The notes under the pieces were generated by a model. The model had not been told where the DNA came from and did no database searches. It saw only the letters and a list, made by a program, of their open reading frames with translations. Source: Mesorhizobium sangaii (lineage in GTDB: Bacteria > Pseudomonadota > Alphaproteobacteria > Rhizobiales > Rhizobiaceae). Taken from it: a stretch of 64,000 nucleotides of DNA. Made by a program: the position numbers and the translations under genes. The stretch's first letter is position 1, and each line of letters opens with the position of its first letter. This document shows, piece after piece, positions 8,984-18,596 of the stretch. The stretch covers positions 310,001 to 374,000 of the forward strand of contig NZ_JACHEF010000004.1 in the NCBI RefSeq assembly GCF_014207355.1, given 5' to 3'.

Positions 8984-9297
8984 GGGTGCCTGATCCTTTC
9001 GCCTCTTCCGTGCCGGTGGCTGAGCCTTGTTCCCCGCTCAATTGCGCCAACCCGACAGCGCATGGCGAACAGGCTTGCGAATTCCTCCGGCATTTGGACT
9101 TCGGTTTATGCGTGAAGCCCGTTTTTGTCCAGACGGGTGAAGGCACAAGGGCAGATTGTCGCGGGGACAAAATCCGTCCCCGCTCAGCGCGACCCGGAAT
9201 GGCCGCCGAAGATCGCTAAACAACAGGGAAACAACCGCAATTCCGGGGTTCGCCTCTACCTCGACACCGGGCACCGCCCCGGTCTATCCTCGCCACC
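8984..9297. other. 314-base intergenic region between divergent petA and cupin gene
   Basis: This stretch must hold the promoter of petABC on the minus strand and possibly one for the cupin gene. I see the ribosome binding site of petA near 8993-8998 but no convincing promoter, palindrome or additional coding sequence. Confidence 0.5.
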
Positions 9298-9642
9298 ATG
9301 GCACACGTCATAGACCGCGACGAATGGGCTGTTCGCTCCGACGGCTGGAAGGGCGAGCTGCAATGCGGCGCCTACGGCTCCAACTCCTGCCTGATCTTCA
9401 ACTATCTGCCTGATGTCGGCGGCGGTCCCCGGCTCCACACGCATCCCTACGCAGAGATCTTCATCATCCGCCAGGGCACCGGCCTGTTCACGGTAGGCGA
9501 CCAGGAGATCGAGGCCTATGCCGGCCAGATCGTGATCGTTCCGCCCAACACACCGCACAAATTCACCAATCTCGGCCCGGGCCCGCTGGAAACCACCGAC
9601 ATCCACGAGAACGGCTCGTTCATCACCGAATGGTTGGAGTGA
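9298..9642 (+). CDS. Cupin-domain protein
   Basis: This is a small single-domain cupin of 114 residues. The metal-binding motif 1 is RLHTHPYAEIFIIRQGTG (two His and a Glu, residues about 43-60), and motif 2 is PPNTPHKFTNLG with the last His. Such proteins bind a divalent metal and may be isomerases, dioxygenases or sensors; the substrate cannot be read. No good ribosome binding site is visible before the ATG. The stop overlaps the first base of a palindromic repeat. Confidence 0.82.
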   Translation: MAHVIDRDEWAVRSDGWKGELQCGAYGSNSCLIFNYLPDVGGGPRLHTHPYAEIFIIRQGTGLFTVGDQEIEAYAGQIVIVPPNTPHKFTNLGPGPLETTDIHENGSFITEWLE

Positions 9643-9688
9643 CCATGATCCCGAAAAGCGGGAACCGGCTTTCGCTGGAGATCATGGT
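9642..9688. repeat. RIME-like palindromic repeat
   Basis: Perfect 9-base arms ACCATGATC (9642-9650) and GATCATGGT (9680-9688) enclose CCGAAAAGCGGGAACCGG and a short variable part. This matches the common rhizobial intergenic palindrome. It separates the convergent ends of the cupin gene and the small DUF gene and may serve as a terminator. A related copy lies at about 61914-61963. Confidence 0.8.
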
Positions 9689-9700
9689 CGAACAAAAGAG

Positions 9701-10006
9701 CTACTTGGCGCCGAGCCTGACCAGAACAGCCTTCGGGATGTTGTATTCGCGGATGACGGCGTCATGCCTTCGCAATCCGCACAGTTCGCGCTGGATGAAA
9801 TAGCCGTGCACCGCCTCTGCGGCCTCCTTGAGGAGTCGGGGACGCAGCTGCTCGTCGCAATTGTCGCGCAGCCTCGCCAGCGTTTCCTCGACCCGCTGGC
9901 CGGCGCGGCCGAGTGCTGCCGCCTTCTCGGCGAGGATTTCATGGCCGAGCGCGTCGAAGGCGGCTTCGGCAGCCGAGGCGCTGGCGGATAGCGGACGCAG
10001 CGACAT
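9701..10006 (-). CDS. Small conserved hypothetical protein (possibly DUF6665)
   Basis: The protein has 101 residues, is mostly helical, and has no signal peptide or membrane segment. The ATG at 10006 was chosen because GGAGG lies 6 bases before it; an in-frame ATG 18 bases upstream would overlap the acetyltransferase gene. Its pattern (ALGHEILAEKAAALGRAGQRVEETL, then a Cys- and Arg-rich HGYFIQRELCGLRRHDAVI) reminds me of the rhizobial DUF6665 family, but this is from memory only. It sits one base after the acetyltransferase stop and is probably cotranscribed with it. Confidence 0.7.
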   Translation of the reverse strand: MSLRPLSASASAAEAAFDALGHEILAEKAAALGRAGQRVEETLARLRDNCDEQLRPRLLKEAAEAVHGYFIQRELCGLRRHDAVIREYNIPKAVLVRLGAK

Positions 10007-10007
10007 T

Positions 10008-10475
10008 TCAGCCTCCTTTCCCAAAAATCATGCGGTGTGTGACGAATTCTTCGCCTATCACCGGCCGGAAGCCAAGCCGCTCATAGAACGCGAAGGCTTC
10101 TTGCGGCGCGCGGGTGTTCAGCGCTGCAAAATGCTGACGCGCCCTGTCGATGACGGTCTCCACCAGCATGCGGCCAAGACCGGTGCGGCGGTGGCGCGCG
10201 CTCACGAACAGGTGCCGGACCCGGCCCTTGTCCCTGCCCTCGAAATACGGATCGACGTTCAGCCCGCACACGCCGGCGAGGTCCCGGCCATGCCATGTCC
10301 CGTACAGCGCCTCGCCCCGCTTCAGGAACTTGTTGCGGCCGCTCGCCCAGCCATCCGCAAGGCGCACCAGCATCCAGTAGCCCTCCAGCCGGCTCTCCTC
10401 CCTCAGCGCGTCGAACGCGGGCGTGGTTGGCCGGAGCCGCTTGAGCACATAGCCGACGTCCGCCGGTCCACTCAT
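10008..10475 (-). CDS. GNAT family N-acetyltransferase
   Basis: This 155-residue single-domain protein is of the Gcn5 type. The acetyl-CoA binding motif A is visible as VRHLFVSARHRRTGLGRMLVETVI (R/Q-x-x-G-x-G/A), and the C-terminal ALNTRAPQEAFAFYERLGF is the usual beta6-alpha region. The ATG at 10475 (MSGPADV) begins 20 bases after the ABC transporter stop; longer in-frame starts would overlap that gene. The substrate is unknown. Confidence 0.8.
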   Translation of the reverse strand: MSGPADVGYVLKRLRPTTPAFDALREESRLEGYWMLVRLADGWASGRNKFLKRGEALYGTWHGRDLAGVCGLNVDPYFEGRDKGRVRHLFVSARHRRTGLGRMLVETVIDRARQHFAALNTRAPQEAFAFYERLGFRPVIGEEFVTHRMIFGKGG

Positions 10476-10495
10476 GACCTCACTCCGCCGCCCCC

Positions 10496-12379
<1,884 letters not shown>

Positions 12380-12389
12380 GCGGCGGCCA

Positions 12390-14273
12390 TCATTCTGCGG
12401 CTTGCCCCTTTGCAAGTGCGTCATTGGCGGCATCGGCCGGGCCGTCGTCGAGCAGGAACCCGCCCGACTGACGCTGCCAGAGCTGCGCATAGAGCCCGCC
12501 CCGGGCGACGAGTTCCTCGTGCGAACCTTCCTCGATGACGTGGCCCCTGTCCATCACCACCAGCCTGTCCATCGCCGCGATGGTCGACAGCCGGTGCGCG
12601 ATGGCGATGACGGTCTTGCCTTGCATGAGCTTGTAGAGATTCTCCTGGATGGCCGCTTCAGCTTCGGAATCGAGCGCGGACGTCGCCTCGTCAAGGATAA
12701 GAATGGGTGCGTCCTTCAACATAACGCGAGCAATGGCGATGCGTTGCCGCTGGCCGCCGGACAATTTGACGCCGCGATCGCCGACATGGGCGTCGAATCC
12801 CTTGCGGTCCTTGGCATCCGAAAGCCCGGAGATGAAGTCCAGCGCCTCGGCGTGCCGCGCCGCCTCGACGAGCAGTTCGTCGCTCGCGTCAGGCCGGCCA
12901 TAGAGGATGTTCTCGCGCACCGAACGATGCAGCAGCGAGGTGTCCTGCGTGACCATGCCGATCTGGGCGCGCAGCGAGTCCTGTGTCACGCCTGCGATCT
13001 CCTGGCCGTCGATCAGAATCCGGCCAGCTTCTAGGTCGTAGAAGCGCAGCAGGAGGTTGACCAGCGTCGACTTGCCGGCGCCCGAGCGGCCAACAATGCC
13101 GACCTTCTCGCCCGGCTTTACCGTCAGCGACAGGCCCTCGATGACACCTTTCTGCTTGCCATAGTGGAAACGGATGTCCTCGAAGCGGATCTCGCCCCTG
13201 GTGACGGCGATGTCCTTTGCCCCCGGCCGGTCCTCGACCAGGCGCGGCAACGAGATCGAGGCGATGCCGTCCTGCACCGTGCCGATGTTCTCGAACAGGC
13301 CCGACATTTCCCACATGATCCACTGCGACATGCCCCACATCCGGAGCACCAGCCCGATGACCACGGCGACAGCGCCGATCGTCACCGCCTGCCCCAGCCA
13401 CAGCCACAGCGACAGCGCGGTGACGGAGAACAGCAGCAGCGCGTTCAGGATATAGAGGACTCCATACAGCACCGTCACCAGCCGCATCGACCGGTAGACT
13501 GTCTCGAGGAAGCCGGCCATGCCCTCCTTGGCGAAGGATGCTTCGCGGCGTGCGTGGCTGAACAGCTTGACCGTCTGGATGTTGCTGTAGCTGTCGACGA
13601 CGCGGCCGGTCATGGTCGATCGCGCATTGGCTTGTTCTTCGCCGACCTTGCCCAGCCGCGGAATGAAATAGCGCAGCAGCAGGACATAGCCGACGAGCCA
13701 GACGACAAGCGGCGTTGCCAGCCGCCAGTCGGTCGAGCCGACGATGAACAGCATGCCAAGGAAATAGACGATGACGTAGTTCAGCACATCGATCAGCTTG
13801 ATGACGCATTCGCGCACGGCGAGCGCTGTCTGCATCAACTTGGTGGCGATGCGGCCGGCGAACTCGTCCTGGTAGAAGCTCATCGATTGCTTGAGCAGGT
13901 AACGGTGCACCTGCCAGCGGATGCGCATGGGATAGTTGCCCATCAGCGTCTGCTGGTTGAGCAGCGAATGGAGCCATACCGTGCCCGGCAGCGCGAACAG
14001 CACGACGAACGCCATGCCGGCAAGCTTCCAGGCCTCCGTCTGCAGGAAGGTTTCGCGATTCTGCCCCGACAGCCAGTCGACGATGCGGCCCAGGAAGCCG
14101 AACATCCACACTTCCGCGATGGCGATGGCCGTCACCAGCACCGCATCGAGAAGGATATAGGGCCAGGCGCCGCGTGTGTAATGCACGCAGAAGGCAACCA
14201 GCGTCTTGGGCGGCTCGACCGGTTCCGCTGCGGGGAACGGGTCGAGCCTTTTTTCAAACCAGCCAAACAACAT
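12390..14273 (-). CDS. ABC exporter half-transporter (membrane domain + ATPase), first of a pair
   Basis: The protein has 627 residues with the same architecture as its downstream paralogue. The membrane domain holds the conserved EFAGRIATKLMQ coupling-helix region. The ATPase domain has Walker A GRSGAGKST, signature LSGGQRQR and Walker B ILILDEATSALDSE. Both halves keep a catalytic Glu, so neither ATP site looks degenerate. The N-terminus MLFGWFEKRLDPFP is shared in style with the partner (WFENWVYPF). It is probably cotranscribed with the partner, the acetyltransferase and the small DUF gene downstream. Confidence 0.88.
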   Translation of the reverse strand: MLFGWFEKRLDPFPAAEPVEPPKTLVAFCVHYTRGAWPYILLDAVLVTAIAIAEVWMFGFLGRIVDWLSGQNRETFLQTEAWKLAGMAFVVLFALPGTVWLHSLLNQQTLMGNYPMRIRWQVHRYLLKQSMSFYQDEFAGRIATKLMQTALAVRECVIKLIDVLNYVIVYFLGMLFIVGSTDWRLATPLVVWLVGYVLLLRYFIPRLGKVGEEQANARSTMTGRVVDSYSNIQTVKLFSHARREASFAKEGMAGFLETVYRSMRLVTVLYGVLYILNALLLFSVTALSLWLWLGQAVTIGAVAVVIGLVLRMWGMSQWIMWEMSGLFENIGTVQDGIASISLPRLVEDRPGAKDIAVTRGEIRFEDIRFHYGKQKGVIEGLSLTVKPGEKVGIVGRSGAGKSTLVNLLLRFYDLEAGRILIDGQEIAGVTQDSLRAQIGMVTQDTSLLHRSVRENILYGRPDASDELLVEAARHAEALDFISGLSDAKDRKGFDAHVGDRGVKLSGGQRQRIAIARVMLKDAPILILDEATSALDSEAEAAIQENLYKLMQGKTVIAIAHRLSTIAAMDRLVVMDRGHVIEEGSHEELVARGGLYAQLWQRQSGGFLLDDGPADAANDALAKGQAAE

Positions 14274-14302
14274 AAGTCATGCTCACAAATCTGTTTTTCC
14301 GC

Positions 14303-14860
14303 TCATGCGGCACGGGAACGTACGGTGTCACCAGACCGCATGGCGTCAACGACCGATGGCTCGGAATCATCTGGGCCATCGGTCTTGCTCCGCGCAATAT
14401 AGGGGCTCGCGGGCTTTTCGCCGACAGTCGCGATTGACGATCCTGATGGTTCACTGTCCACGATCCGGAGCTTTGGCCCCGGCCGGATCAGCCGGATGAT
14501 CCGGCGCACCAGCGATGGCCGGCTCGGGTCGGGAACCGCGTGCGAGAAATCGACATCCGGCAGCATGCCTCGATGCGGCCGGCGGCGGACTTCGGCATGC
14601 ACCGCCGACGAATAGGTTTCGCCGATCAGCAGCGCCCAGGTTGCCATTTTCTGGTCGTGCAGGCTCCTCGAGCCAGGTATTCTGTAGGGATCGAACATCG
14701 GTCCGTCCTCCGCGTGAAAATAGAGATGAAAAGGCGAAGCAATATCGTCCGCCGGCATTCGGCCGGAGGCACGGATTGCGTCGGTCTGGACACGACTGTA
14801 GTCGTCGGTCTGGACACGTTCAGGCGGGGCGTTCAGCCCCTTTGACAGTTTGAAAAACAT
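14303..14860 (-). CDS. Hypothetical protein, 185 residues
   Basis: I do not recognise this protein. It is soluble, has no signal peptide, and is rich in Pro, Ser and Arg. AAGGAA lies 8 bases before the ATG, which supports a real gene. The centre (FHLYFHAEDGPMFDPYRIPG, then DQKMATWALLIGETYSSAVHAEVRR) looks structured, while the C-terminal 60 residues look disordered. The N-terminus holds a short direct repeat, VQTDDYSRVQTD, encoded by two copies of GTCGGTCTGGACACG. The next gene downstream is the ABC exporter pair. Confidence 0.55.
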   Translation of the reverse strand: MFFKLSKGLNAPPERVQTDDYSRVQTDAIRASGRMPADDIASPFHLYFHAEDGPMFDPYRIPGSRSLHDQKMATWALLIGETYSSAVHAEVRRRPHRGMLPDVDFSHAVPDPSRPSLVRRIIRLIRPGPKLRIVDSEPSGSSIATVGEKPASPYIARSKTDGPDDSEPSVVDAMRSGDTVRSRAA

Positions 14861-15144
14861 CGCAGGATTCCTTCGAGAGCCGAAAAAGCGTTTCGGCGGG
14901 AATCGGTGCGATCAAGTCTTAGAGAGTCAGGAGAACCGTCGTACCGAAACCGCCATGGGGCGTACAAGCCCACAAGAGGGGCGCTGGATGTGCATGGTCA
15001 TCATGAATTTCCCCTCCATCGGTTCGGGTTGACAATGGACCTGACATATCCGACTTCGCAGAAAATGGCCACCCGCAGGTCCAGCAATTTCCAAAACCGC
15101 GAGCCTGCTGTGGCCGATCTGCCACTTATTAGAAGGATGCGGAA

Positions 15145-15621
15145 ATGAACGACCGTCTCCGCGTCGCGCTCTACCAGCCTGACATCGCCGGCAACACCGG
15201 CACAATCCTGCGCTTTGCCGCTTGCCTCGGCCTTGGCGTCGACATCATCGAACCAGCCGGCTTTCCGCTCTCCGACCGGGCGCTGAAGCGAGCCGGCATG
15301 GATTACCTCGAAATGGCCGATCTGACCCGGCATGTCGACTGGCACGCCTTCGAGGACTGGCGCAAGGGCCGCGCGCGACGGCTGGTGCTTCTGTCGACCA
15401 AGGCCACGATGCCCTACACGAGCTTCGCCTTCGCCAGTGGCGACATCCTTTTGTTCGGTCGCGAATCCGCAGGCGTTCCGGATGCTGTCCATCAAGCGGC
15501 GGATGCGCGGCTGACCATCCCCATGCAGGGTGCGGCGCGCAGCATCAACGTCGCGCTGACCGTCGCCATGGTGGCCGGCGAAGCCATCCGGCAACTCGGA
15601 TGCGTCAAGACAAAGAGCTAG
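15145..15621 (+). CDS. trmL: tRNA (cytidine(34)-2'-O)-methyltransferase
   Basis: The 158-residue SPOUT-class enzyme methylates the wobble 2'-OH of tRNA-Leu species using SAM. The N-terminus (VALYQPDIAGNTGTILRFAA) has the conserved N-x-G-N/T-x-x-R core. The trefoil-knot region reads DILLFGRESAGVP and IPMQGAARSINVALTVAMV, which is characteristic of TrmL. The ATG has AAGGATGCGGA upstream. Confidence 0.94.
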   Translation: MNDRLRVALYQPDIAGNTGTILRFAACLGLGVDIIEPAGFPLSDRALKRAGMDYLEMADLTRHVDWHAFEDWRKGRARRLVLLSTKATMPYTSFAFASGDILLFGRESAGVPDAVHQAADARLTIPMQGAARSINVALTVAMVAGEAIRQLGCVKTKS

Positions 15622-15741
15622 AGCGGTCCTCCGTTTGCGTGGAACGGTGAACCGGTCCAGCGGCTCGCCGCCGCCTGTCAATTTGACCCAGGCGCACATC
15701 ACCCTCTCCTTCATTTGCACATCCTGGATTTCTTGCTACAA

Positions 15742-15759
15742 GCTCAACTTAACTTGAGG
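15742..15759 (+). promoter_or_regulatory. SoxR-binding site (soxbox) upstream of soxR
   Basis: The sequence GCTCAACTTAACTTGAGG matches 16 of 18 positions of the enterobacterial soxbox CCTCAAGTTAACTTGAGG. It lies 33 bases upstream of the soxR start. Since no other gene reads away from it in this window, it suggests autoregulation. A GATAAAAT stretch at 15765-15772 could be part of the promoter. Confidence 0.7.
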
Positions 15760-15791
15760 TCAAGCGATAAAATCGAGGCGGGAAAGTAAGA

Positions 15792-16256
15792 ATGGCACCG
15801 GTAACGGAATTGACGGTCGGCCAGGTGGCGATGCGCAGCGGGGTAGCGGTGTCAGCGCTGCATTTCTATGAGGCGCGCGGCCTGATCCGCAGCCACCGCA
15901 CGTCGGGCAACCAGCGCCGCTACGGCCGCGATGTGCTGCGGCGGGTGGCGATCATCAAGGTCGCGCAGGAGGTCGGCATCTCGCTGGCCGAAATCGGTGC
16001 CGCACTGGCATCCCTGCCCGAGGGCCGCACGCCGACCCGCGACGACTGGAACCTTTTGTCGACCGCCTGGCGCGACGGGCTCGACCACAAGATCGCCCAG
16101 TTGAAGAAACTGCGCGACGGGCTGACCGACTGCATCGGCTGCGGCTGCATGTCGATCGACAAATGCCCGCTCAGGAACAAGGGGGACCGGCTGTCAAGAG
16201 AAGGCACGGGAGCGAGAAGGTTGATTGCTCCCCCTTCTCCCCGCTCAGGGGGATAA
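15792..16256 (+). CDS. soxR: Redox-sensitive transcriptional regulator SoxR
   Basis: This 154-residue MerR-family protein has an N-terminal winged helix (LTVGQVAMRSGVAVSALHFYE), a dimerisation helix, and the [2Fe-2S] cluster motif C-x2-C-x-C-x5-C at Cys114, 117, 119 and 125 (CIGCGCMSIDKC). In the family, oxidation by redox-cycling compounds or superoxide activates transcription. A soxbox-like site lies just upstream. The last residues (IAPPSPRSGG) are encoded by an intergenic repeat that has replaced the original C-terminus; the core ending GTGARRL is conserved. Confidence 0.94.
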   Translation: MAPVTELTVGQVAMRSGVAVSALHFYEARGLIRSHRTSGNQRRYGRDVLRRVAIIKVAQEVGISLAEIGAALASLPEGRTPTRDDWNLLSTAWRDGLDHKIAQLKKLRDGLTDCIGCGCMSIDKCPLRNKGDRLSREGTGARRLIAPPSPRSGG

Positions 16257-16355
16257 GGTGCCAGAACGAAGTGAAGGCGGGGGAGCGCCAGCATGGAAGG
16301 TTCGCGCCGGCCCCTCGCCTGCCTGCGGGCATCCTCTCCCCGTAAACGGGGCGAG
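16225..16355. repeat. Palindromic repeat region overlapping the soxR 3' end
   Basis: Two hairpin-prone modules are visible: CTCCCCCTTCTCCCCGCTCA with the facing GGCGGGGGAG (about 16228-16291), and CATCCTCTCCCCGTAAACGG with GGGGCGAGG (about 16330-16355). They resemble the repeat at 3340-3486 and lie between the convergent soxR and the 85-residue gene. Confidence 0.65.
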
Positions 16356-16361
16356 GAAGTC

Positions 16362-16619
16362 TTAATCCGCCGCTGGCAGCCGCCTGATGGTGAACTCGAT
16401 CAGGTCGCCCGGGCGCTCGAACCAGCTTTCGATCTCGGTCCAGTAGGCTTGCTTGGGAAAGCGCTCGAACCACTCCTTGGCCTTGAGGCGCGCATCGGAG
16501 CGCGGCAGCACGAAGGTCTCGCGCAAAAACCCGTCGCGCGGCATGCGCGCACGCTCAGCCCGGCTTTGGTCGAGCCTTTTCTTCAGGCCATCCAGCGGTG
16601 GTCTTGCCGGGGTGCGCAC
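16362..16619 (-). CDS. Small conserved hypothetical protein, 85 residues
   Basis: This is a short basic, Trp- and Phe-containing soluble protein (KEWFERFPKQAYWTEIESWF; then LIEFTIRRLPAAD). The start is GTG with AGGAG seven bases upstream, which favours real translation. I do not recognise the family. It diverges from hemF across 116 bases. No function is proposed. Confidence 0.6.
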   Translation of the reverse strand: MRTPARPPLDGLKKRLDQSRAERARMPRDGFLRETFVLPRSDARLKAKEWFERFPKQAYWTEIESWFERPGDLIEFTIRRLPAAD

Positions 16620-16646
16620 GAAACAACTCCTTGCACCTTAATGACA

Positions 16647-16676
16647 CTTGACCCTTGCCCCTAAGAGATTAGGGAT
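16647..16676 (+). promoter_or_regulatory. Possible housekeeping promoter of hemF
   Basis: CTTGAC at 16647-16652 matches the alphaproteobacterial -35 consensus exactly. About 17 bases on, TTAGGGAT (16669-16676) is a poor -10. The site lies 60 bases before the hemF start. No FNR- or Irr-type box was seen. Confidence 0.3.
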
Positions 16677-16735
16677 CGCGCCGGCAAAAGACGAGTCATT
16701 TGTAGGGACTCGCGCCCCGCAACCGGAGACGGCAC

Positions 16736-17650
16736 TTGGAACGACCTGAAATACCGGCAGGCCTGCCCGCCGACATCGAACAGAAGAAGATGAAGGCGCG
16801 CCTGTGGTTCGAGGCGCTGCGCGAACGCATCTGCGGCGCCTTCGAGCAGATCGAGCAGGATCTTGGCGGCCCGCTGGCCTCTTGGTCGCCAGGCCGTTTC
16901 GAAAAGACGCCATGGGAGCGCGACGAGGGCCGAGGCGGCGGCGGCACCATGTCGATGATGCACGGCCGCGTCTTCGAGAAGGTCGGCGTCCACACCTCGA
17001 CGGTCTACGGCGAGTTCTCGCCCGAATTCAGGAAGCAGATGCCCGGCGCCGAGGAAGACCCGCGCTTCTGGGCCAGCGGCATTTCGCTGATCGCGCACCC
17101 CTGGAACCCCAACGTTCCGGCCGTGCACATGAACACCCGCATGGTCGTCACGTCTAGGCAATGGTTCGGCGGTGGCGCCGATTTGACGCCGGTGCTCGAC
17201 CGCCGCCGCACCCAGGACGATCCCGACACCATCGCCTTCCACCGGGCCATGCAGTTCGCTTGCGAGAAGAGCCCCGAGGTGGCCGATTATCCGAAATTCA
17301 AGGCCTGGTGCGACGAGTATTTCTATCTGCCGCATCGCAACGAGCCGCGCGGCACCGGCGGCATCTTCTTCGACTGGCTGCATTCGGGCGAGGACAAAGG
17401 CGGCTGGAACGCCGATTTCAACTTCGTCCAGGATGTCGGACGATCCTTTCTCGTCGTCTACGGCCACCTCGTGCGCGCCAACTTCAACGAGAACTGGACC
17501 GACGGCGACCGCGACGAACAACTCATCCGCCGTGGCCGCTATGTCGAATTCAACCTGCTTCACGATCGCGGCACCATCTTCGGACTGAAGACCGGCGGCA
17601 ATGTCGCCTCGATCCTCTCCAGCCTGCCGCCCGAGGTCCGCTGGCCGTAA
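16736..17650 (+). CDS. hemF: Oxygen-dependent coproporphyrinogen III oxidase
   Basis: The enzyme (304 residues) oxidatively decarboxylates coproporphyrinogen III to protoporphyrinogen IX in haem synthesis. Recognisable blocks are GRGGGGTMSMMHGRVFEKVG, NPNVPAVHMNTR, WFGGGADLTP and the C-terminal GLKTGGNVASILSSLPP. The start is TTG at 16736, preceded by GGAG; an ATG 54 bases inside would remove part of the conserved N-terminus. The gene is transcribed alone. Confidence 0.96.
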   Translation: MERPEIPAGLPADIEQKKMKARLWFEALRERICGAFEQIEQDLGGPLASWSPGRFEKTPWERDEGRGGGGTMSMMHGRVFEKVGVHTSTVYGEFSPEFRKQMPGAEEDPRFWASGISLIAHPWNPNVPAVHMNTRMVVTSRQWFGGGADLTPVLDRRRTQDDPDTIAFHRAMQFACEKSPEVADYPKFKAWCDEYFYLPHRNEPRGTGGIFFDWLHSGEDKGGWNADFNFVQDVGRSFLVVYGHLVRANFNENWTDGDRDEQLIRRGRYVEFNLLHDRGTIFGLKTGGNVASILSSLPPEVRWP

Positions 17651-17919
17651 CAAAATGGTGAGCGCGATGTGAGCCGCATTGATGTCCCATTTGCTCGAAA
17701 TGGGCATGGAATGTGGCATGCAGCACCCCGAAAGATTTCTTTTTCGTCTAATAGGCGATTGAAAAGGCTGGCCTATTTCCTGCGCCGGGTCGGGAAGCGC
17801 CGGCGGTTCGCCTGAGGGCAAAACAAAGCGAGCCGCGACCCGACGCGACCGGACGGCCCAGACGATGCGGGACATCTTCGTCAAAAAGGGATACCCGCCT
17901 TTTCCAGGAGTACTTCGCA

Positions 17920-18180
17920 ATGCGCAAGATCATTGTTTCGGCAGCCGCCGCTGCCCTTCTCGCTTCCGGTTCGGTGGCATTCGCCGCCGTCAAGCACACC
18001 ACCGGAACGATCAAGACCTTTGACGCAACGGCCAAGAGCCTTGTCCTCGATGACGGATCGTCTTTTACGCTTCCCAAGACCTTCAAGGATCCTGGCCTTC
18101 AGGTCGGTGAAAAGGTTCGCGTCTCATGGGAGATGAGCGGCAAGAACAAAATTGCCGAGGCCGTCAAGATCGCAAAGTGA
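17920..18180 (+). CDS. Exported DUF1344 family protein
   Basis: The 86-residue protein has a clear signal peptide (MRKIIVSAAAAALLASGSVAFA, cleavage near residue 23). The mature part is a small beta-rich domain (GTIKTFDATAKSLVLDDGSSFTLP, then GEKVRVSWEM) typical of DUF1344 periplasmic proteins of rhizobia. AGGAG lies about 9 bases before the ATG. It is followed by a strong terminator, so it is monocistronic. Function unknown. Confidence 0.85.
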   Translation: MRKIIVSAAAAALLASGSVAFAAVKHTTGTIKTFDATAKSLVLDDGSSFTLPKTFKDPGLQVGEKVRVSWEMSGKNKIAEAVKIAK

Positions 18181-18241
18181 CGGCCTGCCTGCCACCGCGG
18201 GACGAGAAGATCTCTAGTCCTGCTTTGGGATAGCGTAAGAG

Positions 18242-18267
18242 GGCGGAGCAGCGCTGCTCCGCCTTTT
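18242..18267 (+). terminator. Rho-independent terminator after the DUF1344 gene
   Basis: An 11-base perfect inverted repeat (GGCGGAGCAGC at 18242-18252, GCTGCTCCGCC at 18253-18263) is followed by TTTT. Confidence 0.85.
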
Positions 18268-18408
18268 CGCCGTTGACTGCAGCCAATGCCGTCCCATCTG
18301 TGTTATGCTGTTCCCCCGCTCGCGGCCCAAGTTCCCATCCTGGATTTGGACCATGAGCCAAAAAAGTACAGGAGCCTCCAGGCTCCGCGGAGGAAAAGGA
18401 GAAATCCC

Positions 18409-18594
18409 ATGAAGCAATTTCACTGCGGGTCGCTCGTGCCCGGCTGTGACTGGCACACGCGTGCCGACGAGGAGGCCGAGGTCATGCGCCGTGCCGTCGA
18501 GCACATGCGCGAGACCCATGGCGAGGCGGTCATCCGCGAGACGATGATCGAGGCGATCCGCTCGCGCATCGAGAAGACCCGCGACGCTGCGTAA
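18409..18594 (+). CDS. DUF1059 family small protein
   Basis: The 61-residue protein matches the pattern of DUF1059: MKQFHCGSLVPGCDWHTRA with a Cys pair and His, then a helical REHM-type segment (VEHMRETHGE). The conserved Cys and His residues suggest metal binding, but no role is established. The start was set at 18409 because AAAGGAG lies about 8 bases upstream, even though the frame is open further. Confidence 0.85.
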   Translation: MKQFHCGSLVPGCDWHTRADEEAEVMRRAVEHMRETHGEAVIRETMIEAIRSRIEKTRDAA

Positions 18595-18596
18595 CT

